Notes under the pieces: generated by a model
Database searches by the model: none
Told to the model about the DNA's origin: nothing
The model's input: the letters and a program-made list of their open reading frames with translations, nothing else
Source: Enoplolaimus lenunculus
Taxonomy: Eukaryota > Nematoda > Enoplea > Enoplida > Thoracostomopsidae
Length of the DNA stretch: 64,000 nucleotides
Assembly (NCBI GenBank): GCA_030248215.1
Contig: JASANG010002042.1
Coordinates: 1 to 64,000, forward strand
Reading direction: 5' to 3'
Shown: positions 41,972 to 52,192 of the stretch, piece by piece
How positions within the stretch are numbered: position 1 is the stretch's first letter
Layout: every line of letters begins with the position of its first letter
Translations under genes and position numbers: made by a program

Positions 41972-42539
41972 AATTTAGCTCAACATTCTGGTTTAACGCA
42001 CCGTTAATTTGGCTCAGGCTTGCCTTTGACTTACATTCGATTTCCGTTCATATCATTGTCGGGCTATTGTATTATCGTATTATTTTAATTTTGATTCCAT
42101 TGTCTCTATTCTGTGTTAAATTATTATCTCATATTGAGCCTATGTTAAAAAATTTTAAACTTGAAAAAGGGTTGTAGTGAGTGTGTAGACAACGGGTGAT
42201 CAAGTTTTGGTTGTGGTTTGGTTTGATATTCATTGAAACCTACAGAATGTTATCTGAAACATGAAGGTGGCGGTATTTACCCTTTTGCTGTTACGAGTGA
42301 AAGTATAAATTTTTGTTACATAACGTAATACAGTGTCAAACTGGTGTATTAGTGATGAAAATTTCCATGCTATGAATTGTAAGCTTATTAAATCAGCGAA
42401 AGACACACAGCTACAAAAATGTAATTTGATTGGACAGTGAGCCGATTATTTTTTCACAGATGAAGTAAATCATCAATAATATAGCAAAAAGAAAATTTTA
42501 AAACGATCTATTCGGTGGCATGTAATTTTCACTTTCAGG

Positions 42540-45037
42540 TTTCGGTAATTCTTCCAAATGTCGGTTTTGGTTCCGGTAAATTGTAATTCCGGTTGCACCC
42601 TGTTATATGTATGTATTTTGTCATAGGTTTTGAACACTGGTGTGGTGCGGAACTTTTACTTTCTACCAAATTAACACTAGTGTGGTGACGGGGGATGAGT
42701 AGAGCCTAAACAAGCAAGTACCCATAAAGGTCACAAACGTAAGCAAGCCCATATGTCAGTGTCCTGGTATGAAAACGCACATTACTATGCAGCAAGCAAG
42801 TGGCGTGTTTTTTGTAATAAACGTTCACTTCGGCATTTTTTAAAACAATATGTTACGTATTGAGTCGACTTTTGTTTACATCTGTGTGAAAAAACTCAAT
42901 AGTCATGTGAGCTTGCAAAACAATAACTGAACATTATGAGCGAAAAGTAGTGTTCGAAGAGTACGAGTTGTTTTGAGCTCGCATCTGTCAGTTGTTGTAA
43001 TAATATGGACTGGGTGAAAACTGACAAGGTAAACAACTTAAAGTTATATGTTTTAACGGCCAGTCTAAATATTGTTTGATGTCGCCGTCGTACAGAGATT
43101 ATTTTTGTGACCTAATTTCTAAGCATTAAATTGATTGTGCTTTAGTCAGCAACAAGTGTAGTTTAGTTTTTGGTGCTAAATAAAACGAAATATTCAAACG
43201 GAAATTTAATGCGCAGACAACAATAAAACGACCAGTAGTTGTTGTTAATTTTAGCGTACATTTTGTGTTGTTTTGATTTCTGTACGTAATCACGTGACGT
43301 AGACTATTGTATATATAGGTTTTATCGGGGCCATGTGTTGATGAAAAGACGTGATGAAAAGGCGCATTAGGAGTCTGACCCACTGGCAGTTCGAAGGAAG
43401 CGGACCCACTGGCAGTTCGAAGGAAGCGCAGTCCGGCCAGAGTTTTTAACAGGAATTGGATGCGCTGCCGGATTGACACAAAAAGAAAATATGGTATGAA
43501 AATTTAGCACTAAAATTGCGTTTGCGTTTTAGATTGCAAGGTTTTATACACCATTGTTCAGTGCGCTTTTCGTCCGCGTCAGAAGTTTTCGGAACTGCCA
43601 CCGCTCTGAACAGAATGTCTCGGTCATTCAGGGAGCAGTTATTTGATGCAGTTAAGAAATTCGTTCGCGTGGCCGCGTCCGTGGAGTTTGTCAGTGCCTG
43701 TCAACCGGCTGTTCGATGTAAATAAACAAAACTTTTTCCTAAAGCTAAACATTCGAGACAACTCGTTGAGAGACGACGTGCAGTCGAAAATCTCGTCGAT
43801 TCGACAATTTGTCGCCCATCATTATACTTAGAGTTATGCTAAAATTTAGGACATAGTCTACAGACGAGTTGTTATAGATTCGTGGTAATGTGTACTTGTA
43901 TTAATACTGGTGATGCTATAATATAGCATGTATTGTGATTAAGTTAATCTTGTCGATTCTGTGATATCTGTAAAAACGTGCTCCTATGTAACGCCGTATT
44001 ATTTTTATGCTACGATTGAGGCTTGTAGTGTGCGTGGTTGCCAATTGATTACCACAGGTAATGAAAATTTTTGTTAATAACCGTATTATGGATGTCTGGT
44101 AAACCAAATTCTTTAGTAATATATGCGTATTTGTTTCAAAACATATCACTAACTGGCGATAAATGCTATGAACAATTGAGATTATCAGTCACAGTTATAG
44201 TACCTGACTAAATATAGGTTGTATTCAACGCCGGCCCGTGAAGGTTGGACCATTTTCCGCTGTAAATAAGGTTAATTTTAGACCAATTTTTTGCTTAGGC
44301 TCCGGAATATGTTTCTTCTTTACCCTGACGTTTGGCTTAGCCATAAGAGTGTTTGCACAAATATCATTTTGTTTCAGCTCGTTTAATTAATTGTTAATTG
44401 AAGCAATTTTGGTTATCGGCTCAAATTTTTATTCAATGCCGTCTCAGTTTGTTCTGTATACTTAATCGACTTTGCTGGGCGTGTATCTGCTGAACTTTAC
44501 CTGTAGACTACAAAATTTAGATGCAGTTGCAGTAGAATTTTTAGCTGGGGATGTTTAAGCAGCAGTTTTAATGACGAAACTATTTGAACATTTTTTATAA
44601 AATATTTGTTTGATTATTTTGCTTGACGAGACATTTGTCAATTGTTAACTGTTGATCTTTATATATTTAAAACGAATTTTCTTCAATTTTCAAACGGTTT
44701 AATGGTTTACTGGATATATTATTGCTAAGACGGAAGATTTGTTCGCCATTTAACAGAATAAGTTTGCGTCGTTTCCTGGTTCAGGATTGTTTATTTCGTG
44801 TTGTGTTCACACTTAGTGATAACCATGTGTGCGGTGAATTTTTGGATTTTAACGTTCTATAATTCTAATACATATGTGCTATTGAAAATAAAGTATATAT
44901 ATACAGGTTGTTCGATATAATTTGAGCTTACGTAATATCGATACCATTTTTCATTTAATAACTCGAAGCTGCAAAATGTACAATTTACGTAGTATAATTT
45001 GCAATAGAGCTCTCAGCTCCTTAGATTTGTGTTTCAG
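42540..45037. other. Spacer with possible small exons and repeat fragments
   Basis: 42540-42602 is an end of a CCGGAA hAT-like element (TAATTCCGGTTGCACCCTG). 43379-43430 is a 26-bp unit (CCCACTGGCAGTTCGAAGGA AGCGGA) in tandem twice with one mismatch. 43012-43035 (MDWVKTDK then GTAAAC) and the relatively GC-rich 43538-43833 could be exons of the gene ending at 45587. Three frames there are each partly open (for example RLFDVNKQNFFLKLNIRD), so I cannot choose a model. 44225-44345 is a TTAGGC patch with a GGCCCGTG-like end. Confidence 0.4.
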
Positions 45038-45587
45038 ATGGAACTATACCGCAGCATGCCATTGCCTAGTGACTTACTTTTAGAACTCTCGTTTTCTGGT
45101 GAGTTTAGCATTTAGACTATTTTTTCTGCTTTATCAGGCGTACTCTTTTTTCAACGCTTTACGGTCTTAAAAGTAACGTTGGCCCATCGGAGTGTTTAAC
45201 ACTTTCTCACATAAATATTTTCTATTTTCCATGGGACCTACTTTTATGCTAGGATTCGAACTCAAGTGACTGGAGTGAAAGCGTATACCATCGCCACTCA
45301 GCTATAGGAGCTTGACGCTCGAGCCCGAAGGGGCTCTCACGTCTTGTGGTGATTTAGTACTATGTATACGTGTTGCAATTGTTAAACACGGTGCGATATA
45401 TATTTAACGTATATACACTGCGCTGAGTTGCCTATAGGCAACTCAATGTGAGAAGGGGTTAATTTAATTAGTCTTGTTTGGTTTGCAGCAGGTTGAGAAT
45501 AATCAAAGTTCCGGTGTATATTTCTATAAGCGAAACGATTACCGACGTTTACTGCAAACCAAGCTTCGGTTCCAACCTGATGCGTAG
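45038..45587 (+). CDS. 3' exons of an unrecognised gene, immediately upstream of NUDT16
   Basis: Three exons splice in phase: 45038-45098 (after acceptor GTGTTTCAG, donor GTGAGT), 45138-45172 (acceptor GCTTTATCAG, donor GTAACG) and 45492-45587 (acceptor TTTGCAGCAG, stop TAG). The product reads ELYRSMPLPSDLLLELSFSG, then VLFFQRFTVLK, then VENNQSSGVYFYKRNDYRRL and ends LLQTKLRFQPDA. The sharp splice sites and even composition look like a real conserved protein, but I do not recognise the family. The ATG at 45038 follows the acceptor directly, so it could be internal with exons farther upstream. The intron 45173-45491 consists mostly of one TTAA-flanked MITE. The stop lies 64 nt before the NUDT16 ATG. 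Confidence 0.55.
45196..45462 (-). mobile_element. TTAA-flanked piggyBac-like MITE with tRNA-like segment, copy 2
   Basis: Starts TTAACACTTTCTCACAT and ends ATGTGAGAAGGGGTTAA. It contains the GAGTTGCCTATAGGCAACTC palindrome and, on the minus strand at 45311-45248, the tRNA-like A box TAGCTGAGTGGCGATGG and B box GAGTTCGAATCC. It is closely similar to 3411-3726 apart from small deletions, and it fills most of a 319-bp intron. Confidence 0.7.
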
Positions 45588-45599
45588 CTTCTTAACTAA

Positions 45600-45611
45600 A
45601 AAATGTTTTAG
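45600..45611 (+). promoter_or_regulatory. Candidate trans-splice acceptor for NUDT16
   Basis: AAAATGTTTTAG followed by CCAG lies 13-24 nt after the stop of the upstream gene and 40 nt before the NUDT16 ATG. No donor is needed on the NUDT16 side if a spliced leader is added here. The stop-to-ATG gap is too short for an ordinary promoter plus terminator. This is an inference from spacing and the acceptor-like sequence. Confidence 0.45.
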
Positions 45612-45651
45612 CCAGTATATGAAACATAGCTTACAAAACATATTTTGTGTC

Positions 45652-48600
45652 ATGGAAAACTCTGTTCTGAATCGTGAGCAAGCTCAACTGTTAGCCGACA
45701 AATACCAACAAGCAGCCCACGCGATGATATATGCTCGATGTAATAAACCGATTTCAATTCGGGACAATGAAGCGCAGTTGGAGTATTTAATTTTGGTATG
45801 AAATTTAAAAGTTTGGACACATATAAAGATCAGGGGCGGAGAGTTTTTTGTGGCACTAGAATAGAATAAGCTTAAAGCTTTGGACTAATTTTTTCGCCTG
45901 GCTTAGGCTTTAGGAATATGCTCATTCTTGCACTTAGGTTTATGCTTAGGCTTAAGAATATGCTTGTAATACTGTTCGGCACATTGGCCAGTTTTGATGG
46001 CCCGCGGTCAAGTCTGGACGGCGCATTGGACCGCATAACGGCGCTGGGCCGGAACACGCCAGTCCAGATATCACTATTAAGCGGCAAATTTGATTTGCAG
46101 CTACCGCATACCTACAAATAAACATTGGATCAACTGCCAGTCATACTCGTGCAAGAATTGTTGTACTTCATAAATTAGCAATGTGTATATAATGTCTCGA
46201 ATTTCACTAAGTTCAGCAGATCATTCGTGAGGGATGAGTCAAATTGACTCTCTCCGAAATAGGCTCTACGGGACTACACAAACGGGGTCAAATTCGACTC
46301 CGCGAGAGTCAAACGTGCGACTCAATGAGTCGAATTTGACTCTGACTGAGTCCAATTTGACTCAATTTGTGTAGAATCAAATTGACTCGACATTTTTTGC
46401 AGTGTGTACTAAATATCGAACGCAAGAAAATTTAAATTTTATTTCCTTAGTGGTTTTGCAGATGCTATTACGTGACGATGGGTTTTTCGGTTTTCCTGGA
46501 GGCGAAGTCGAGCCAGAGGAAACATGGGAAACTGGGTTACAACGTGAAATGTTTGAAGAAATTAATTTTAAATGTCAGTCATTTGAAATTTTCACCAATT
46601 GGTAAAATTACGAAGCTTATGTTTTCTAGAAAGTTTTTTGTTCCAAGATACTGCAGTTTCTATTTAGAAATGAACTAAAAGTCTGCAACTCACCGTACGC
46701 GGAGTTTGTGCAAAGCAATATTTAGGCTTTTGCCTTAAGCGCCGTTCACACGTGCAAGTTTTTGCGGCGAGAATTTGCAGCTGCAAATTGCACGCAGAAG
46801 TTGCATTTTTTCATCAACCAATGGGAAAGCGACTGCAATAAATTCAGTGAACTTGCATGGTTATTCACGCACTTGAACTAAATTTCTAGGTATGATTTTT
46901 AATGAATTATTTACAGCTACAATTTTTTCGCAAGGGATAATGGACAAAACTTGCAAGTGCAAGTTGCAGCTTAATTGATAAGAATAAATTAGAACTTTTC
47001 AAATTATTAATTATTTCACGAATTATTAGCTTTACTAAAGGTTTTTTGGTACGAGGAATCTGAATAAGTTTTTCACAAACCTCCATAACCGATAAATAGT
47101 AAGCTAATAACTAATTTGCATATTAGCTTAATTGCTTAAGAGTGTTCGCTTCGCTCAATACATGCAGTTCCACTACGACTGGTTAAAAAACTTTTGGTTT
47201 TATGTTTATTTAGTAAGATGTCTTAACCACTTGTGAGTTATGACAATGGCCGGTATGCATTGCTATTTTCAGCTGATGTAAAACCGGATAATTATTGTTT
47301 TTCGCAATTAACCGGCAAACATTTGTGTCATTTTTACTGTATTGAAACATCAGAGGATTGTTTCGTAGCGATGGAAAGCGACGCTCGCAATTCAATACAC
47401 TTTGGCCAAGAAGTAAGATTCCAAACGAATTGTTTAGCAAAAATATATATGAGGGTTCAGTCGGAATTCCTGTTCGTGCCGGAATTACTGCAAAAATTCA
47501 ATTCCTGTTCCTGTTAACCGGATATTTTACTGTTTTTGGGACCAATTATTCATAATCATTTAAACAATGGAAAATTCGTCTGTGAACAAATTGTTATTTC
47601 GAAATGAATGTTTTTGCAATTTGTTCAATTTGGTTAATAAACTATTTCTGATGTGTTTTCGCAAAACTTGACGATAATATAACTGACAATTCGCTAAAAC
47701 TATTTTTTGGCAAGTTTTCTGAAAAGTCCAACAGTAATTCGGTGATGGAAATTATTTCAAATTCCAGTTCCTGCAAACAAATTCAATTCGTGTTCCTGTT
47801 CCGGCAATCGTTAGTTCTTGTTGGATATATATTACATTTTATTTTCAGCGTCGCCTAGCTGGTAATTTCCAAATTCCAATATTATTTCACAGTAAGACGC
47901 GTCTTTAAAATTAATCAAAGACGTGAGAGCCTTTTTTGTATGGATGTCGGTGAAAAAATTGATCGATAGCTTCTACTAAATGGTATTATGGTAAATATGC
48001 GAAGATTCCCGGTTAAAATTTTAAAAACAATTGTTTGTTAATAGTATTTTTTCGTTTGCTCGTTTGCTTAGCATTCTTTGACATTATCAGACTAATTTTG
48101 ATCACAGATCCGCCGCATAACGAATAATTTTAAAATTTACCACTCTGTAGTACTGTTGTTGTTGTTGCTGTTTCGTAGTTTGCTTCCTTGATCTTCGCTC
48201 TATATTTTAATTGAAGCGAAACTGAATGTAATCTGTAGGAAAACCCTTTTAAGCAACTTTTTAACACATCAATGCGGATTTGCGGATTTTGAAATGTCTA
48301 ATGGGGAATCGCACGATATATGTAATGGCGACAGATCTCAAGAGTGAAAAGCCAACTGCAGTTTTAGTTTATACTAAATTCTTACTACAAAATTTAAATT
48401 TTAATCCTATTCAACAGAAGTATAGCGTGGGCGACCTCTATGTATGCTATAGTGTTATAATCCATTGCTTGAAATCAAAAGTTGAAAAGCTAAACTGATT
48501 TTATTTAGATTATGGGCGTTGTACGAGTGCCGTTGTTTCGTTTGAAGCGTACCAATTTGGGAATTGAAATGTTTCTACAACAAAAGTTTATTGGCAACGC

Positions 48601-48697
48601 ACGAGAACAATTGTTGCATGGAATAGAAACGAAAAAATTAATGAATGATTTCAAATTGCTTACAGTTACCGCTAATTGTAGCGCGCATAGTCATTGA
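45652..48697 (+). CDS. NUDT16: NUDT16-like U8 snoRNA-decapping Nudix hydrolase, 4 exons
   Basis: Hydrolyses caps of U8 snoRNA and other capped RNAs, and (d)IDP in vertebrates; acts in the nucleus and nucleolus, needs a divalent metal. Exons: 45652-45795, 46462-46573, 47273-47412, 48509-48697; 194 aa, human NUDT16 195. Seen: AHAMIYARCNKP (human HALLYAPD), LLRDDGFFGFPGG, and the Nudix box GGEVEPEETWETGLQREMFE EI at about residues 61-82. This fits G-x5-E-x7-REUxEE, with Asn replacing the usual last Gly. Then KHLCHFYC, and the family-specific end GVVRVPLFRLKR with FIGNAREQLLHGI. The start MENSV gives the family N-terminal length, although the frame stays open upstream across the preceding gene's last exon. 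Exon 2 has a second possible donor (AATTG, GTAAAA at 46605-46610) that would pair with an acceptor at 47236-47237 and add ~21 residues. The GTCAGT donor at 46574 gives the normal length. Confidence 0.9.
45828..45990. mobile_element. TTAGGC-array MITE in NUDT16 intron 1
   Basis: GGGGCGGAGAGTTTTTTGTG at the left, then the TTAGGCTTTAGGAATATGCT array, then ACTGTTCGGCACATTGGCC at the right. A shortened member of the GGCCCATG-TIR family. Confidence 0.5.
46226..46405. mobile_element. GAGTCAAATT fold-back element, copy 2 (NUDT16 intron 1)
   Basis: ATGAGTCAAATTGACTCTCT at the left mirrors CAAATTGACTCGACATTTTT TGCAGTG at the right, with GAGTCAAATT steps between. More diverged than 15669-15869. Confidence 0.65.
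46738..46985. mobile_element. CACGTGCAAGTT-type MITE, copy 1
   Basis: Left GCCGTTCACACGTGCAAGTT, then CAGCTGCAAATTGCACGCAG; right AACTTGCAAGTGCAAGTTGC AGC. Sister at 58826-59055. Lies in NUDT16 intron 2. hAT-like by look only. Confidence 0.55.
47453..47830. mobile_element. Hexamer-end element (TTCCTG/CCGGAA type) in NUDT16 intron 3
   Basis: GGGTTCAGTCGGAATTCCTG at the left and TTCGTGTTCCTGTTCCGGCA at the right, with AATTCAATTCCTGTTCCTGT steps inside. Same design as the CCGATT MITEs; ends worn. Confidence 0.5.
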
Positions 48698-48768
48698 AAA
48701 ATAGTTTAAAATGTTCACTTTTAGAACTTAACTTTGCGTGCAACAGCTTTAATGTAACTGCAGGTGAA

Positions 48769-48984
48769 TTGGCCCATGTATAGAACAGGGCTGGATCGTT
48801 TTTCTGTGGGGCTGTAATGGAGTCAGTTTAAACTTTAGAGTAACTTTTTTGTTTAGGCTTAGGCTTAGGCTTATGCTTAAAAATAGGCTAATTCTTACGT
48901 TTAGGCTTAAGCTTAAGTTTACGCTTAGGCTTAGGTTTAGGAATATGCTTATACTACTGTTCCGGCCCTGTTCTATAAATGGCC
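48769..48984. mobile_element. TTAGGC-array MITE, full copy
   Basis: Left TTGGCCCATGTATAGAACAG GG; right CCGGCCCTGTTCTATAAATG GCC. The centre is a long degenerate TTAGGCTTAGGCTTAGGCTT array. With 14414-14620 it defines the family's ends. It begins 71 nt after the NUDT16 stop. Confidence 0.75.
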
Positions 48985-49231
48985 GGTGTATTTAAGGACT
49001 AAATGCCGCCAATCCTGTGTCTCATATATGTTAAATAAAGCTGAATCGCCGGCAACTTTTTAATTTGAATATTGTTCCAATTAGTTTATGTGGTATGGTA
49101 ATAATTTTGTTTAGAACAACAACAACAACAAACTAATTCGCAACGGCAGTAAAGCATTCGAATACATTGTTGTGGGTTAAATGTTTAGAGTTTACAATTA
49201 CTGCAACCACTTTAGCACGTTTAGTTCACTT

Positions 49232-49738
49232 TTAAATAATTATCAATTTGCTTTTTGAAGTTCGTCGAATGTTCTTCTTACAAACGCACCACCATCGCGC
49301 TCCGTCCGGTTCAATCGTGGTGTGAGTAGTAGAATTTTGGTTGCTGTTTTCATGCGAAGTAGCATTGTTGTTGTTGCTGTTGTTGTTGTTGTTGTTTTGC
49401 GGAAGCGTTTCATTGACGTCGCCAGCGTTTTCGGTTCTTTTCGCGACCAGAACGCAAACGCCCATTGAGTTCGATGCCGGACACCGTTGTGCGATTTGAA
49501 AGCATTCAATGAACGTTGGAAACGCTCCAGTAACGAGTCCTGTGTCTGATTTACATAGCGGTTTTGATTTAATGTGACGCAACTGAAGTGAAGCATTTGA
49601 CGGTTCGACGTATATGATCAGTAGCAGTAATGTGATTGTCAAAAAGCACTGACGTCTGATTATAAAATGGCTAATTGTGTTTACGGTTTGCTGGCAGGTA
49701 TTAATGTCCCCCAAAATTACTGTTTTTGTTGTGAACAT
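49232..49738 (-). CDS. Small Asn-rich secreted or membrane-anchored protein, single exon
   Basis: A 168-codon minus-strand frame with ATG at 49738 and stop at 49232. An internal hydrophobic stretch (CFLTITLLLLIIYVEPSNA, residues ~31-49) looks like a signal peptide, possibly used from a later start or as an anchor. Then come a cysteine-bearing region (LCKSDTGLVTGAFPTFIECF, CPASNSMGVCVLVA), a poly-Asn run with several N-glycosylation sequons, and WWCVCKKN near the end. The Asn run is encoded by a TTG/TTA-type microsatellite, so part of the frame may be fortuitous. Family not recognised. It is convergent with NUDT16. Confidence 0.45.
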   Translation of the reverse strand: MFTTKTVILGDINTCQQTVNTISHFIIRRQCFLTITLLLLIIYVEPSNASLQLRHIKSKPLCKSDTGLVTGAFPTFIECFQIAQRCPASNSMGVCVLVAKRTENAGDVNETLPQNNNNNNSNNNNATSHENSNQNSTTHTTIEPDGARWWCVCKKNIRRTSKSKLIII

Positions 49739-51534
49739 TGTGGGTCTTGTGATGTTTAAGTGATACTTATCTTCCGGTTGTTTTATTTATTAATATATTT
49801 TTAATTATTTAAAATGCTTTATGTTGATTTTTGAGTTATATATTTTAAATATTACATTTTAAATATAAGGAAAATGGTGTGTCCAATTGCTGAAACCAGT
49901 GCCGATTTTCTCAACTGGGTATCGTTCCTATCCAGGGTGTAACCGGATATCGGTTTCCGGTAAAAATCGGTGTTCCTTTCCGTTTTCTTTATAGAAACAA
50001 CGGAAATTTTGTTATATTTACATTCAAAATTAGTTATATATCACGTATTTATCTCGCAATTTTTGGTTACAGATCTGCTGCAAGTATATTAAATGAAATA
50101 AAAATTATAAAATTCATCCAAAATTTTAAACATTTTTATGTATCCGAAATTTTTTTAAAGTTCTTAATGACAAAAAATAAAACGTTTTCGAAACTTTTAT
50201 ACTTCAATATTCGTGTTCCGTTTTATGATTTTTTTGGTTAAAGGCTATCAAATTATCGAGCTGCAGTAGTTGCGGGTCTCAATTTTCATAAAGAAGTAGA
50301 GCAAATCAATTGCGAAAAATGTACTCTAATTTTGAACCTCACCATTCACTGGTTCGAAGGCTTCAAGACCTATCACCTAGTGGTATTAATAGGTGGTGCT
50401 ACACACATACTTATGAGAAGTTGCTAGAAAAATATGCCGTTGAATGGCTGTTGGGATAAAACAACGCAGTAACATTGGCCTTTGTTTTTGTATATTTATA
50501 TTAGTAAACTGTGGAAATGCTTTGTTTTTGGTTTGAAAGTGGAACTAGCATGTTTTACTAAACTTATGTCGGGTTCACGTTATAACTGGGCAGCCCGGGA
50601 TCACGTTTCATCCCTATTACAATAACGCGTAACATTTTGTATCCGTGTTAATCCGCAAAAAACGTGAATTGTGTACGCGATCATGATGTGACAGTCATCG
50701 TTTATGCTGCAATATCATATTTGTATTCTTACATATTGTAATGCGAATATCATATATGTTTGCAAGTGTCGGCATAGTTGAGGTAACATAATCAAATTGT
50801 CCTGTTAAATGCAGTATGATGCTAGAATTTGAAAATTGATTTTCTTATATTTTAGATAAATATATTATACAGGAATTTTTGTATCACAGTTCAAAGTGTA
50901 AATCTGAACACCGCTTTTAAACAAATTTTGGCTTTTATAAATTCAAAAAAATTGCACAAAATATACAATCAAAATCATGGAACTGTGCACAACTTTTAAG
51001 ACGATTTGACAAACTATTTTACGTTGCTGAACTCTTAAACTAAATTGTTTCATTAAAAAATTCTACCGAACCCTAACTAAAATCCCAGATGATAAGACGT
51101 AACTGACGATGTTAAATTAAATTATATATTTGAAAAATTACAACATTTTTAACTTTTTTAGCCATTCACTTTTTTAAAGCCAAGCGAACGGCAACGGTAG
51201 ATCGAAGATAAATTGTTTAACATCAACTTAAATAACCATACTAAGTACGGTTATAAATACATATTTAAACGTTTTTTGCCTCACAGCGGTGTTGTCACAT
51301 GCTTTTCTGTGTTTAACCAGTCAGTTTTTCTGCATCGAGACGGAGTTCGTGAGAGCAAATTTTTTTGCAAAACGTGACGTACTTTTATTAGACTAGTAAT
51401 TTATTGAATATTTGTTACATTCACGGGTACCGGACGTGTGTTGATAGGAAAAATATCCGGATATGCAATTTATTGAATATTTCTTATCTTGATGGATACT
51501 GGCCGCTTATCGATATAAAACAATATCCGGATAT
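49739..51534. other. AT-rich spacer with repeat ends
   Basis: 49935-49985 is a hexamer-type end (CAGGGTGTAACCGGATATCG GTTTCC). 50574-50770 is a sister of 9957-10150 (GGGTTCACGTTATAACTGGG, GATCACGTTT). No coding sequence recognised. Confidence 0.4.
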
Positions 51535-52192
51535 CAGGGTACAACTGGAGGTCTACCTCCGGCTCCGACAGAAAATCGGAGTTCGGCTCCGGCTTCGGTA
51601 GAATTTTTGCCGGAGCTTCCGGCAATTTCGAATTTGTTTAGCTCGTTTTGTTTCACTTTAGTTACAATTTTCAGGAAAGAATTTCCGAAATTTCGCAGAA
51701 AATTTGCGTAAAAAAACAACAACAACAAAAGAAGCAAAACAACATTTCCACCCCACCCCCCCCAAAAAAACACAAAAAAAAAAAAAACAAAAAAAAAAAA
51801 ACAAAAACCAAAAAAAAACACAACCAAAAAAAACACCAACCACACAACCCCCCAAAAAAAAAAAAAAAAAAAAAACCCCACCCCACCCACATAAGCCCAA
51901 TGAACTGTAAAGCAAAATGTAAAATCAAGATTTGAAAAAAGTTATATTAAAGATGGAAGTGTACAGTGATTAATTACAAGTTGTGCGATTGTTCATTTAT
52001 CATTTAATTAATTTTAGAAGAAAGGTACATTTTTATTAAAAATTTAACATATAATAACGGCACTAAAACACGCTAAGCAGATAAATTTTGCACAATTATG
52101 CAACAATTTAATACCTAAATTGCCGGAACCTACGGCAAATTTCTGCCGGCGCCGAAGCCGGAGGCCGACGTCCGGCTGTACTTTGAGTCCAG
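51533..52192. mobile_element. Hexamer-end element (CGGCTCC type) with an internal A/C tract
   Basis: Starts CAGGGTACAACTGGAGGTCT ACCTCCGGCTCCG and ends GCCGGAGGCCGACGTCCGGC TGTACTTTGAG. GCCGGAGC / GCCGAAGCCGGAGG text appears at both ends. The centre includes a strand-asymmetric run of almost only A and C from about 51703 to 51890. The frames that cross it (poly-Lys or poly-Phe) are artefacts of the tract. Confidence 0.6.

Noticed and set aside
45478-45651. NUDT16 N-terminal extension upstream of MENSV
   Set aside because: The frame is open, but the same bases are used in another frame by the spliced last exon of the upstream gene, and the start at 45652 gives the family length.
51534-51935. 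Poly-Phe/Gly and poly-Lys frames
   Set aside because: Produced by the A/C-only tract within a mobile element.
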